Counted from the stretch's first letter, positions 52,219 to 61,544 are shown. The stretch is DNA of 64,000 nucleotides from Trebonia sp036276115 (GCA_036276115.1 DATBEM010000037.1:25709-89708), one strand, 5' to 3'. The notes: generated from the letters alone by a model not told the origin. Translations and numbers: made by a program.

Positions 52219-52856
52219 GCAACGGCGTGCTGGACGGCGAGGGCGTGTCCGCCCTGAACGGGGACGGCCCTGGCGCTGAGCTTCCCGCGCCAGTCGACCG
52301 GCAGCGGATCGAGCGGGCCGTCCGCGAGATCCTGCTCGCGGTCGGCGAGGACCCGGACCGGGACGGGCTGGTCGACACGCCCGCCCGGGTCGCCCGGATG
52401 TACGCCGAGCAGTTCGCCGGGCTGCGCCAGCGACCCGAGGACGTCCTGACGAAGCTGTTCGACGAGGACCACGACGAGATCGTCCTGGTCCGCGACATCG
52501 AGATGTACAGCATGTGCGAGCACCACCTGGTCCCGTTCATGGGCAAGGCGCACATCGGGTACATCCCGAACGTCAAGGGCGAGGTCACCGGCCTGTCCAA
52601 GCTCGCCCGGGTGGTGGACGTCTACGCCCGGCGGCCCCAGGTCCAGGAGCGGATGACCTGCCAGGTAGCCGACGCGCTGATGCGCATCCTGCATCCCCGG
52701 GGCGTGATCGTCGTCCTGGAGGCCGAGCACATGTGCATGACGATGCGCGGCGTCCGCAAGCCCGGCGCCAAGACGGTGACCTCCGCCGTCCGCGGCGTCT
52801 TCCGCGACCAGGCCACCCGCGCGGAAGCGATGAGCCTGATGTTCAGCCGCAGTTAG
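52215..52856 (+). CDS. folE: GTP cyclohydrolase I
   Basis: 213 residues, GTG start overlapping the ftsH stop (GTGA). It makes 7,8-dihydroneopterin triphosphate, the first step of folate synthesis. Zinc ligands are in MCEHHLVPFMGKAHIGY and the distal Cys in AEHMCMTMRG; substrate-binding residues lie in LSKLARVVDVYARRPQ. The first ~30 residues are disordered. Confidence 0.97.
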
Positions 52857-52870
52857 GCCCGCGACGACCG

Positions 52871-52904
52871 CGATGGCACGCACCCCGGCGGGTGCGTGCC
52901 ATCG
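52871..52904 (+). terminator. Rho-independent terminator after folE
   Basis: CGATGGCACGCACC (52871-52884) and GGTGCGTGCCATCG (52891-52904) form a perfect 14-bp stem followed by TGCTTT. It separates the ftsH-folE unit from the next gene. Confidence 0.88.
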
Positions 52905-53057
52905 TGCTTTCGGGGTAGCTACGGGTCCGGGGGCCAGAAATGACGCGGGACGACGTAACTATTGCCATGTGGTCAGCGTCTAACTAAGAGGGGGACATCG
53001 GGCACCCGTCGTGGGTAGGCTGCGCACCGTAGTCCGGGGCCTGACAAGAGATTCGAG

Positions 53058-55052
53058 ATGAGCGAAAGCACCTCAGCGGGCAAGGGCAATGGCGCACCGG
53101 CCGGCAAAACCAAGAAGCAGCGGACCTGGGTACCGGGGTTCGCGGCGTTCGTCTGCATGCTCATCGGCCTGTCCGACGTCCTGGCGGTGTTCAAGCCGAC
53201 CTGGCACGACAAGCTGCACCGCATCAACTCGTTCGTGCCCGGCACGCTCACCAACGTCACCATCACCGCCTACGTGATCACCGGGCTGCTGCTCCTGCTG
53301 CTGTCGCACGGGCTGCGGCGGCGCAAGCGGCGGGCCTGGCAGGCGGTCATGGCGCTGCTCGCCCTCGACATCGCGATCCACTTCTGGCGCACGCCGCTCG
53401 CGCACATCTGGCTGGCAGTGGTGTCGATCCTGCTGCTGGCCACGTTGATCTACTTTCACGACCAGTTCTACGCGGTGGGCGACCCGCGCACCCGCTGGAC
53501 CGCCATCTGGGTGTTCCTCGCGCTGGTCATCGCCGACATCGCCATCGGCCTGGGCTACCTGTCGCTGGGTCACCTCGCGCAGGACTACACGTTCCGCCAG
53601 CGGGTGCACGACGTGGTCTGGGAACTGGTCGGCGCCGATGGCCCGGTGCAGTGGCTCGATGACCGGCGCAGCGACGCCTACCACGTGCTGACCAGCGCGC
53701 TCGGCGCGTTCACGCTCGTCATGACCGTCTACCTGTTCCTGCGCCCGGCCCAGCCACGCGCGCGGCTGGCGGACTGCGACGCGCAGCGGATCCGGGACCT
53801 GCTCGTCAAGCAGGGCAGCCGGGACTCGCTGGGCTACTTCGCGCTGCGCGATGACAAGAGCGTGATCTGGTCCCCGTCGGGCAAGGCCGCCATCTGCTAC
53901 CGGGTCGTGTCCGGGGTCATGCTGGCGGCCGGCGACCCGATCGGCGACCCGGAGGCGTGGCCGGGCGCGATGTCGGTGTTCCTCACCGAGGCGGCGCGCC
54001 ACGCCTGGCGCCCGGCCGTCATGGGCTGCAGCGAGCAGGGGGCCGAGGTGTGGTGCCGCGAGGGTGACCTTACCGCCCTTGAGCTGGGCGACGAGGCCAT
54101 CGTCAACGTGGCCGACTTCAGCCTGGGCGGGCGCTCCATGCGCAACGTGCGGCAGATGGTCTCCCGGGTCGCCAAGAACGGCTACGTCGCCGAGGTCCGC
54201 CGGGTCCGTGACGTTCCCGAGGACGAGCTGACGGAGGTCGTGCGAGTCGCCGACCGGTGGCGCGGCACCCAGACCGAGCGCGGGTTCTCGATGGCCCTGG
54301 GCCGCATCGGCGCCCCCGGGGACGAGGACTGCGTGCTCGTCACCGCCCGGGAGGAAGGGACGCTGCGGGCCGTGCTGCACTTCGTGCCGTGGGGTCCCGA
54401 CGGGCTGTCGCTCGACCTGATGCGGCGCGACCACACGGCCACCGGCGGGCTGAACGACTTCATGATCACGGAGTCGATCAAGGCGGCGCCGTCCCTGGGC
54501 GTCAAGCGGATCTCGCTGAACTTCGCCATGTTCCGGGCGGTGCTGGAGCGAGGCGAGCGGATCGGGGCCGGCCCTATCTTGAAGTCCTGGCGCAACCTGC
54601 TGGTCTTCGCCTCCCGGTGGGTCCAGATCGAGTCGCTGTACAAGTTCAACGCGAAGTTCAGCCCGGTCTGGGAGCCGCGCTTCTTCGTCTTCCCCGGCGG
54701 CAGCGACGCGCCTCGCATCGCCGTCGCCGCCTTGCAGGCCGAGGCGTTCCTGGTCTGGCCGCGCCCGGAGATCCGCCGGTACGCCCGGCGGCTGGCGCGC
54801 GCGCTGGGCCTTGGCCGGCTGCTGCACGGCAGCCGGCGCCGGGCGGCCGGGCAGCGGATGACCGGGCCGTTCCCGGTGGCGCTGGCCGGGCCCGGGCGGC
54901 CCGGCCACGTTCCCGCTGAGGGCGCCACCGCCGAGGCCACCCCGGCTGATGACGCCGCCAGCACTGCGGCCAACGGCTCCCGGCCAGGTCGCCCTGGCGA
55001 TGAGGAGGGTGCCCCCGCGGACTCGGTCGGGTCTAAGCTGGCGCGAGACTGA
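53058..55052 (+). CDS. MprF-like membrane protein with DUF2156 aminoacyltransferase domain
   Basis: 664 residues. Six or so membrane helices in residues 25-230 (PGFAAFVCMLIGLSDVLAVF; VITGLLLLLLSHGL; WVFLALVIADIAIGLGYL) precede a cytoplasmic GNAT-like DUF2156 domain (about 240-590: SGKAAICYRVVSGVMLAAGD; FVPWGPDGLSLDLMRRD; LNFAMFRAVLERG; YKFNAKFSPVWEPRFFVF). MprF/LysX enzymes add lysine from Lys-tRNA to phosphatidylglycerol. This protein lacks the C-terminal LysRS domain of LysX; a separate lysS lies 4 kb away. The Pro/Ala tail is disordered. Confidence 0.87.
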   Translation: MSESTSAGKGNGAPAGKTKKQRTWVPGFAAFVCMLIGLSDVLAVFKPTWHDKLHRINSFVPGTLTNVTITAYVITGLLLLLLSHGLRRRKRRAWQAVMALLALDIAIHFWRTPLAHIWLAVVSILLLATLIYFHDQFYAVGDPRTRWTAIWVFLALVIADIAIGLGYLSLGHLAQDYTFRQRVHDVVWELVGADGPVQWLDDRRSDAYHVLTSALGAFTLVMTVYLFLRPAQPRARLADCDAQRIRDLLVKQGSRDSLGYFALRDDKSVIWSPSGKAAICYRVVSGVMLAAGDPIGDPEAWPGAMSVFLTEAARHAWRPAVMGCSEQGAEVWCREGDLTALELGDEAIVNVADFSLGGRSMRNVRQMVSRVAKNGYVAEVRRVRDVPEDELTEVVRVADRWRGTQTERGFSMALGRIGAPGDEDCVLVTAREEGTLRAVLHFVPWGPDGLSLDLMRRDHTATGGLNDFMITESIKAAPSLGVKRISLNFAMFRAVLERGERIGAGPILKSWRNLLVFASRWVQIESLYKFNAKFSPVWEPRFFVFPGGSDAPRIAVAALQAEAFLVWPRPEIRRYARRLARALGLGRLLHGSRRRAAGQRMTGPFPVALAGPGRPGHVPAEGATAEATPADDAASTAANGSRPGRPGDEEGAPADSVGSKLARD

Positions 55053-55068
55053 CCAGCGAGGACTGCCC

Positions 55069-55941
55069 ATGCCCCACCCCCTGCCGACTGCCGACCGCTG
55101 CCTGGTGATGGGCGTCGTCAACGTCACGCCCGACTCGTTCTCCGACGGCGGGCGGTGGTACGACCCGCGGGCCGCCATCGCCCGCGGGTTCGAGCTCGCC
55201 GCCCAGGGGGCCGACATCGTCGACGTCGGCGGGGAGTCCACCCGTCCCGGCGCGCAGCGGGTGTCGGCCGAGGAGGAACTGCGGCGGGTCATCCCGGTCA
55301 TCGCCGAGCTCGCCGCGTCCGGCATCGCCGTCAGCGTGGACACCATGCGGGCGGCCGTCGCCCAGGCCGCCCTCGACGCGGGCGCGACCCTGGTCAACGA
55401 CGTCAGCGGCGGCCTGGCCGACCCGTACATGCCCCGGCTGGTCGGCGAGGCGGGGGCGCCGTACGTCGTGATGCACTGGCGCGGGCACAGCCGTGACATG
55501 GGCTCGCGGGCCGTGTACGCGGACGTCGTCGCCGAGGTCCGGACCGAGCTGGCGCGGCGGGTCGAGGCGGTCACCGCCGAGGGCGTCGACCCAGCGCTGA
55601 TCGTGCTCGACCCCGGCCTCGGGTTCAGCAAGGTGCCCGACCCGGCCGGCCCCGACGCCCATAACTGGCAGTTGCTCGCCCGCCTGGGCGACGTGGCCCG
55701 GATCGGCGGCCACGAGTTCCCGGTGCTCGTGGGCGCCTCCCGCAAGCGGTTCCTGGGCCGGCTGCTGGCCAACCAGGACGGCGCCGCCCGGCCGTTCGGC
55801 GAGAGCGACGCGGCCACGCTGGCGATCACCGCCCTGGCGGCCGCGGGCGGCGCCTGGTGCGTGCGGGTCCACGAGGTGCCCGCCAACGCCGACGCGGTCC
55901 GGGTCGCCGCCGCCTGGCGGGCGGCTACAGTGAAGCCGTGA
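55069..55941 (+). CDS. folP: Dihydropteroate synthase
   Basis: 290 residues. It condenses p-aminobenzoate with hydroxymethyldihydropterin pyrophosphate. Signatures: MGVVNVTPDSFSDGGRWYD, VDVGGESTRPGAQRV, SVDTMRAAVAQAALDAGA, VNDVSGG and VLVGASRKRFLGRLL. ATG 55069 follows GAGGA. Its stop overlaps the folK start (GTGA). Confidence 0.96.
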   Translation: MPHPLPTADRCLVMGVVNVTPDSFSDGGRWYDPRAAIARGFELAAQGADIVDVGGESTRPGAQRVSAEEELRRVIPVIAELAASGIAVSVDTMRAAVAQAALDAGATLVNDVSGGLADPYMPRLVGEAGAPYVVMHWRGHSRDMGSRAVYADVVAEVRTELARRVEAVTAEGVDPALIVLDPGLGFSKVPDPAGPDAHNWQLLARLGDVARIGGHEFPVLVGASRKRFLGRLLANQDGAARPFGESDAATLAITALAAAGGAWCVRVHEVPANADAVRVAAAWRAATVKP

Positions 55942-56480
55942 GTGGTCATCACGTCGTGCTCGCCCTCGGCAGCAACCTCGGGTCGCGCCTGGACATCCTG
56001 CAGGGGGCCGTGGACGCGATCGCCGCGATCGGCGGGATAACGCTCGACGCGGCCTCCCCGGTCTACGAGACGGCCCCCGTCGGCGGCCCCGAGCAGCCCG
56101 ACTACCTGAACGCCGTCCTGCTGGCGAGCACCACCCTGCCGCCGCGGGCGCTGCTCGCCGCGCTGCACGAGGTCGAGGCGAGCTTCGACCGGGCCCGGGA
56201 AGCCCGCTGGGGGCCGCGGACCCTGGACATCGACATTATCGCCTACGAGGGCGAGCGCAGCGACGATCCCGAGCTCACGCTGCCCCATCCCCGGGCACAC
56301 GAGCGGGCCTTCGTGCTCGCCCCGTGGCACGACGCCGACCCGGCCGCGCGGCTGCCTGGCCACGGCGACGTCGCGAGCCTGCTGGGCGCGGTGGGCGGCA
56401 GCGCGGGCGGCGATGCCGGTGACAGTGCCGGCCGCAAGCCCGCAGTGCGGCGATCGAAGGAGGAACTGATCCTCCCATGA
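55938..56480 (+). CDS. folK: 2-amino-4-hydroxy-6-hydroxymethyldihydropteridine pyrophosphokinase
   Basis: 180 residues, GTG start. Motifs: LALGSNLGSRLDIL, PVYETAPVGGPEQPDYLNAV and GPRTLDIDIIAYEG (metal-binding Asp pair), then PHPRAHERAFVLAPW. It supplies the substrate for FolP. The usual folB (dihydroneopterin aldolase) between folP and folK is absent. TACAGT inside the folP end lies 6 nt before the start and could give an additional leaderless transcript. Confidence 0.95.
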   Translation: MSGHHVVLALGSNLGSRLDILQGAVDAIAAIGGITLDAASPVYETAPVGGPEQPDYLNAVLLASTTLPPRALLAALHEVEASFDRAREARWGPRTLDIDIIAYEGERSDDPELTLPHPRAHERAFVLAPWHDADPAARLPGHGDVASLLGAVGGSAGGDAGDSAGRKPAVRRSKEELILP

Positions 56481-56965
56481 GGCCCACCCGCCCTCGATTC
56501 CTCCTGCTCATCGCCCTGGTCTGCGGGGCCGTCACCTGGGCGCTACTGCACGCCATCTACTCCCGGCTGCCCCCGCTGACGTGGTCGTTCGTTCCGGCGC
56601 TGCTGATCGCCGGCGGCGTGGAGGCCTGGATCGGCCGCGACCTGCGCGCCCGCATCGCCGGCGACCGCGCGGACCCCGCCCCGCCGCTGTTCGTCGCCCG
56701 GATGCTCGTCCTCGCCAAGGCCAGCGCCCAGGTCGCCGCGATCTTCGGCGGGATCGCCCTGGGCTTCATGATCTACCTGTCGGTGATGCTCAGCGCGAGC
56801 ACGCCGCGCCAGGACATGGTCACCGCGGGCCTGACGTTCGCCGCCTCCCTCCTGCTGGCGGTGGCCGCGCTGTGGCTGGAGTACTGCTGCCGGGTGCCCA
56901 AGTCCCCCGACGACGATCAGGACCGCGATGAGCGCGACAAGCCCGCCCCCTTCCCGCATCGCTGA
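56477..56965 (+). CDS. DUF3180 membrane protein
   Basis: 162 residues with four hydrophobic segments (FLLLIALVCGAVTWALLHAI; FVPALLIAGGVEAWI; VAAIFGGIALGFMIYLSVML; AASLLLAVAALWLEYCC) and a charged tail. DUF3180 follows folK in many actinobacteria; function unknown. ATG overlaps the folK stop (ATGA). Confidence 0.88.
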   Translation: MRPTRPRFLLLIALVCGAVTWALLHAIYSRLPPLTWSFVPALLIAGGVEAWIGRDLRARIAGDRADPAPPLFVARMLVLAKASAQVAAIFGGIALGFMIYLSVMLSASTPRQDMVTAGLTFAASLLLAVAALWLEYCCRVPKSPDDDQDRDERDKPAPFPHR

Positions 56966-57040
56966 CGCGCCGGCGCCCCCGGGGGCCGCGGCGGTTATCC
57001 TGGGGATAGACCCAGCTGGGGAAGGGAACGACCGGTACTC

Positions 57041-58000
57041 GTGGAGACTGGATCCGCCGAGCATCCCGCACGGCTGCGCGTCGGCATCATCGGGCCGGGG
57101 CGGGCCGGCACCGCGCTTGGCCGCGCCCTGGAGGCGGCCGGCCACCGCGTCGTGGCCGCGCACGCCATCTCGGAGGCGTCCGTCACCCGGGTCCGTGACA
57201 ACTTCCGGCTCGCCCGGCTGGCCGACCCGGCCGAGGTTATCGAGGACTGCGACCTGGTCCTGCTCACCGTGCCCGACGACGACCTGCCCGCCCTGGTGCG
57301 CGGGCTGGCCGACACCGGCGCGCCCTATGGCGGGCGCCTGATCGTGCACGCCAGCGCCCGCTATGGCATCGGGGTGCTCGAACCGGCCACCGAGGCCGGC
57401 GCGCTGCCGCTCGCGCTGCACCCGGTGATGACCTTCGCCGGCCGTGAGGACGACGCCGACCGGGTCAAGGGCACCTGCTTCGGGGTTACCGCGCCCGAGC
57501 AGCTGCGGGCCGTCGCCGAGGTCCTGGTCCTCGAGATGGGCGGCGAGCCGGTCGTCATCCCCGAGGAGGGCCGCCCGCTCTTCCACGCCGCCTTGACGCT
57601 GGCCGCCGACCACGTGATCGGCCTCGTCGCGGAGGCGGCCGACCTGCTCAGCCGGGCCGTCGAGGGACCGGCGCCGGCCGGGCCGCCGCTGGGGCAGCCC
57701 GCGGCCGGGCCGCCTGGCGGGGCGGCCCCGGCAGTGCCGCCCGCCCGGCTGCTGCGGCCGGTGCTGGCCGCTGCCCTGGACAATGCCGTGCGGCTCGGGG
57801 ACCTGGCCCTCACCGGTCCGGCCGCGCGCGGGGACGCTGCCGCGGTCGCCGCCGACCTGGCCGCCTTGCGGGCCGGCTCTCCCCACGCCGCGGCCGCCTA
57901 CCGCGCGCTGGCGCGGCTGACGGCCGGGCGGGCGGCGGCCGCCGGGCGGCTGCGGCAGGCCGAGGCGCAGCGGCTCTCCGGCGTCCTGGACGAGGAATAG
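57041..58000 (+). CDS. Rossmann-fold DUF2520 oxidoreductase-like protein
   Basis: 319 residues, GTG start. The N-terminal NAD(P)-binding fold is VGIIGPGRAGTALGRALEAA, with LLTVPDDDLPALV. The C-terminal helical DUF2520 domain has FAGREDDADRVKGTCFGV and FHAALTLAADHVIGLVAEA. The family resembles ketopantoate reductases or prephenate dehydrogenases in fold and usually precedes panC. Here it is followed directly by coaX. Confidence 0.88.
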   Translation: METGSAEHPARLRVGIIGPGRAGTALGRALEAAGHRVVAAHAISEASVTRVRDNFRLARLADPAEVIEDCDLVLLTVPDDDLPALVRGLADTGAPYGGRLIVHASARYGIGVLEPATEAGALPLALHPVMTFAGREDDADRVKGTCFGVTAPEQLRAVAEVLVLEMGGEPVVIPEEGRPLFHAALTLAADHVIGLVAEAADLLSRAVEGPAPAGPPLGQPAAGPPGGAAPAVPPARLLRPVLAAALDNAVRLGDLALTGPAARGDAAAVAADLAALRAGSPHAAAAYRALARLTAGRAAAAGRLRQAEAQRLSGVLDEE

Positions 58001-58071
58001 GCCCCGGGCGACCAAGCCAGGTTCCGTGACGTGAAGAAGGTTCGTGATGAAGGGTTCGGGTCGAGGGCACG

Positions 58072-58890
58072 ATGCTGCTGACGATTGACATCGGTAACAC
58101 CAACATGGTGCTCGGGGTCTTCGACGGGGAGACCATCGTCGAGCACTGGCGAATCTCGACCGTGCCCGACCGCACGGCCGACGAGATCGCCGTGGTCCTG
58201 CACGGGCTGTTCGCGCAGTCCGGCGTCATCCGGGAGACGGACCTGCACGGCATCTCGCTGTGCTCGACGGTGCCGTCGGTGCTGCACGAGATGCGCCAGA
58301 TGTGCCGCAAGTACTACGGCGACCGCCCCACCGTCATCGTGGAGCCGGGCGTGCGGACCGGCGTCCCGATCCGCTACGACAACCCCAAGGAGGTCGGCAG
58401 CGACCGGATCATGAACTCGCTCGCCGCCGTGCACCTGTACGGCGGGCCGGCGATCGTCGTTGACTTCGGCACCTCGACCAACTTCGACGCGGTCAGCGCC
58501 AAGGGCGAGTTCGTCGGCGGGGCGCTCGCGCCCGGCATCGAGATCTCGGTCGACGCCCTTGCCCGCCGGGCCGCCCAGCTGCTGAAGGTGGAGCTGACCC
58601 GGCCGCCCCGCATCATCGGGAAGTCCACCGTGGAGGCCCTGCAGTCCGGGATCGTCTACGGGTTCGCGGGCCAGGTGGAGGGGATCGCGCGGCGGATGGC
58701 GGCCGAGCTCGCGCCGGAGGATCCCGACGCCGTGACCGTCATCGCCACCGGCGGCCTGGCGCCGCTCGTGATCAACGAGGTATCGGCCATCGACCACCAC
58801 GAGCCCTGGCTGACGCTGATCGGGCTGCGCCTGGTCTACGAGCGCAACGTCACGTCGGCCACCGCCATCCCGGCGACCGGGCACGCCTGA
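58072..58890 (+). CDS. coaX: Type III pantothenate kinase
   Basis: 272 residues. It phosphorylates pantothenate, the first step of CoA synthesis. ATP-binding DIGNTNMVLGVFDGE, then GSDRIMNSLAAVHLYG, VVDFGTSTNFDAV and GGALAPGIEISVDAL. ASKHA fold. It lies between the DUF2520 gene and lysS, the normal order apart from the missing pan genes. Confidence 0.96.
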   Translation: MLLTIDIGNTNMVLGVFDGETIVEHWRISTVPDRTADEIAVVLHGLFAQSGVIRETDLHGISLCSTVPSVLHEMRQMCRKYYGDRPTVIVEPGVRTGVPIRYDNPKEVGSDRIMNSLAAVHLYGGPAIVVDFGTSTNFDAVSAKGEFVGGALAPGIEISVDALARRAAQLLKVELTRPPRIIGKSTVEALQSGIVYGFAGQVEGIARRMAAELAPEDPDAVTVIATGGLAPLVINEVSAIDHHEPWLTLIGLRLVYERNVTSATAIPATGHA

Positions 58891-58931
58891 TCAGGTGTGC
58901 CCCCCGCGGCCGTGCCCGGTAGCCTTCGGAC

Positions 58932-60416
58932 GTGACTGAGGAGAACGTTCCGGAGCAGGTACGCGTCCGGATGGACAAGCGCGCCCGGCTCATTGAGGCC
59001 GGCATTGACCCGTACCCCGTTACCTTTGACCGCACGGACACGGCCGCCGCGCTGCGCGCCCGGTTCGACGCCTTGCCGGCCGACACCGCGACCGGCGAGC
59101 AGGCCGGGGTCGCGGGCCGGGTGATGCTGTCGCGCAACGGCGGGAAGCTGTGCTTCGCGACGCTGCGCGACGGGACCGGGGACATCCAGGTGATGGTGTC
59201 GCTGGCCGGGGTGGGCGAGGAGTCACTAGCGGCGTGGAAGCGGGACGTTGACCTCGGCGACCACGTTGGCGTGACCGGCGAGGTGATCACGTCCCGCTCG
59301 GGCGAGCTGTCGGTGATGGCCTCGTCGTGGGCGATCACCGCCAAGGCGCTGCGCCCGCTGCCGGAGAAGCACGCCGGGCTGACCGACCCCGAGGCCCGGG
59401 TCCGCCAGCGCTACCTTGACCTGCTGGTGAACCCCGAGGCCAGGCGGATGGCGCAGACGCGCTCGGCCGTCGTCCGCTCGGTGCGCGACGCCCTCGCCGG
59501 GCGCGGCTTCATCGAGGTCGAGACGCCCGTGCTGACGGCCCTGCACGGCGGGGCCAACGCGCGGCCCTTCGTCACCCACTACAACACCTACAACGTCGAG
59601 GTCTACCTGCGGATCGCCCTCGAGCTCTACCTCAAGCGGCTGGTCGTCGGCGGCCTGGAGAAGGTCTTCGAGATCGGCCGCAACTTCCGCAACGAGGGCG
59701 CCGACGCCACCCACAACCCCGAGTTCACCATGCTCGAGGCGTACGAGACGTACGGGGACTACAACACGATCGGCGCGATGACCCAGTCCCTGGTGCAGGG
59801 CGCGGCGCTGGCGGCGTTCGGGTCGACGGTCATCCGGCGCGCCGACGGCGGCGAGTACGACCTCGGCGCCCCCTGGAGCTCGCTGACGGTGCACGAGGCG
59901 ATCTCCCGCGCCCTGGGCGAGGAAGTGACCGTGGACACGCCCGAGACGGAGTTGCGCGCCCTGTGCGACAAGGCGGACGTGCCGCTGCGGCCGGGCTGGA
60001 ACAGCGGGCAGGTCGTGCTGGAGATGTACGAGCGGCTGGTGGAGAAGCAGACAGTAGAGCCCACCTTCTACCGGGACTTCCCGGTGGAGGTGTCCCCGCT
60101 GACGCGCCAGCACCGCACCGAGCCGCGGCTGGCCGAGCGCTGGGACCTGGTCGCGTTCGGGGCCGAGCTCGGCACCGGCTACTCGGAGCTGGTCGACCCC
60201 GTCGTCCAGCGCGAGCGGCTGACCGCCCAGTCGCTGCTGGCCGCCGGGGGCGACCCGGAGGCCATGGAGGTGGACGAGGACTTCCTGCGGGCGCTGGAGT
60301 ACGCGATGCCGCCCACCGGCGGGATGGGCATGGGCATTGACCGCCTGATGATCGCCCTGACCGGCGAGACCATCAGGGACACGTTCCTGTTCCCGTTCGT
60401 CCGGCCCGGTCAGTAG
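58932..60416 (+). CDS. lysS: Lysyl-tRNA synthetase (class II)
   Basis: 494 residues. N-terminal OB-fold anticodon-binding domain (about 55-140), then the class II core: motif 2 in FEIGRNFRNEGAD, and EFTMLEAYETYGDY. Motif 3 is GGMGMGIDRLMIAL. GTG 58932 is 6 nt after TAGCCT (58920-58925), pointing to a leaderless transcript. A few residues usually strongly conserved near THHNTLDMDLYLRIA read THYNTYNVEVYLRIA here. Confidence 0.94.
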   Translation: MTEENVPEQVRVRMDKRARLIEAGIDPYPVTFDRTDTAAALRARFDALPADTATGEQAGVAGRVMLSRNGGKLCFATLRDGTGDIQVMVSLAGVGEESLAAWKRDVDLGDHVGVTGEVITSRSGELSVMASSWAITAKALRPLPEKHAGLTDPEARVRQRYLDLLVNPEARRMAQTRSAVVRSVRDALAGRGFIEVETPVLTALHGGANARPFVTHYNTYNVEVYLRIALELYLKRLVVGGLEKVFEIGRNFRNEGADATHNPEFTMLEAYETYGDYNTIGAMTQSLVQGAALAAFGSTVIRRADGGEYDLGAPWSSLTVHEAISRALGEEVTVDTPETELRALCDKADVPLRPGWNSGQVVLEMYERLVEKQTVEPTFYRDFPVEVSPLTRQHRTEPRLAERWDLVAFGAELGTGYSELVDPVVQRERLTAQSLLAAGGDPEAMEVDEDFLRALEYAMPPTGGMGMGIDRLMIALTGETIRDTFLFPFVRPGQ

Positions 60417-60707
60417 TCCCGTCCCGCCCGGGACGGCGCCCAGGGCCGCCACGCGCCCTTGTGCGATGCTGGCGCTAATCATCCGCCTGCTCAAGCGCCC
60501 TGTGCGCCTTCCTGGGCTTCTGGCGGCCGCCTGCGGCCATTCCCGCGCCCGGGCGCTGGCCGTGCCGCCGCCTGGTGTCGTGAGTGGCGTGCGTCACCTT
60601 AGTTCGCGCCACTCGCCCTCCCGGCGGGCCATAGACTGATTGGCCTGCCCTGGCCCCTGTCTGCCCGCCTCGGCCCCAGTGGCAAGGACCGATACAGTAG
60701 TTCCGCC

Positions 60708-61211
60708 ATGGGGTACACAGTCAGGCAAGCTCGCACCAGGGATGTGCCGGGAATCCGCGCCCTGATCGACCAGAACGTAGGATCGGGCCGGTTGCTTGAC
60801 AAGCACACCGTCAATCTCTACGAGGACATCGTGGAGTTCTGCGTCGCCGAGAGAACCGATGACGGCAAGGTCGCCGGGTGTGGCGCGCTGCATGTTATGT
60901 GGGAAGACCTGGCCGAGATCAGGACCGTCGCCGTCGACCCGGGCGCGCGGGGCCAGGGCATCGGCCACTTGATCGTGGCGGACCTGCTCGATCGGGCGAG
61001 GGCCGTCGGGGTGGCCCGTGTATTCTGCTTGACCTTCGCTGTCAACTTCTTCGCCAGCGCCGGTTTCACTGAAATCTTCGGTACTCCTGTCGCGCCCGAG
61101 GTCTACGCGGAGTTGCTGCAATCTTACGATGACGGCGTCGCGGAGTTTTTGGAGCTGGATCGGGTCAAGCCGAACACGCTCGGTAACACCCGCATGTTGC
61201 TCCGGCTCTAA
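60708..61211 (+). CDS. GNAT N-acetyltransferase, probable amino-acid N-acetyltransferase
   Basis: 167 residues. The acetyl-CoA binding loop is VDPGARGQGIGHLIVADLL. N-terminal VRQARTRDVPGIRALIDQ and C-terminal SYDDGVAEFLELDRVKPNTL match the short actinobacterial glutamate N-acetyltransferases (mycobacterial Rv2747/ArgA type) that start arginine synthesis. ATG 60708 is 9 nt after TACAGT. The 291 bp before it contain only small hairpins. Confidence 0.85.
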   Translation: MGYTVRQARTRDVPGIRALIDQNVGSGRLLDKHTVNLYEDIVEFCVAERTDDGKVAGCGALHVMWEDLAEIRTVAVDPGARGQGIGHLIVADLLDRARAVGVARVFCLTFAVNFFASAGFTEIFGTPVAPEVYAELLQSYDDGVAEFLELDRVKPNTLGNTRMLLRL

Positions 61212-61337
61212 CTGCTTCTCGCAGGCCTTGTGCCTTGTTGTGCCGATTTGCACAGTGTGAGCATGGCCGCTCAACGCGCGCTATGTCCATTGTCTGGGCG
61301 TCCCCGGAGGCGTCCCGGCTCGCCCGGCGCCGCCGGC

Positions 61338-61383
61338 CGCCGGGTAGAGTGCCTGCATGCCGCCGGGTAGAGTGCCTGCATGC
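61338..61383 (+). repeat. 23-bp tandem duplication of a promoter and start codon
   Basis: CGCCGGGTAGAGTGCCTGCA plus TGC occurs at 61338-61360 and again at 61361-61383. Each copy holds TAGAGT, six bases, then ATG, the leaderless start pattern seen elsewhere in the window. Confidence 0.93.
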
Positions 61384-61544
61384 TGCCTGATCTAACCGCC
61401 CTCGCAGCGCCGGTCATTGTCGGCCTGGCTTTCCTGGTGGGGCTGGGCGCGCTGTTGCGCCACGAGCTCGCGCCGCGGCGACGCGGCCGCCGGGAGGCCG
61501 TCGGCGCCGGTGAAACCGGACGTGAACGGGGCGATGGAAGCTAA
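61380..61544 (+). CDS. 54-residue single-pass membrane protein
   Basis: MLPDLTALAAPVIVGLAFLV, then GLGALLRHELAPRRRGRREA and a charged end. One membrane helix (about residues 9-26) with a positive C-terminal flank. ATG 61380 is the second of two duplicated starts; the first, at 61357, gives a 12-residue peptide in another frame. No ribosome binding site is present, but TAGAGT lies 6 nt upstream. No family recognised. Confidence 0.55.
   Translation: MLPDLTALAAPVIVGLAFLVGLGALLRHELAPRRRGRREAVGAGETGRERGDGS

Noticed and set aside
53073..56363. 1096-codon minus-strand ORF
   Set aside because: Antisense to the MprF-like gene, folP and folK, which have clear motifs; no recognisable protein sequence.
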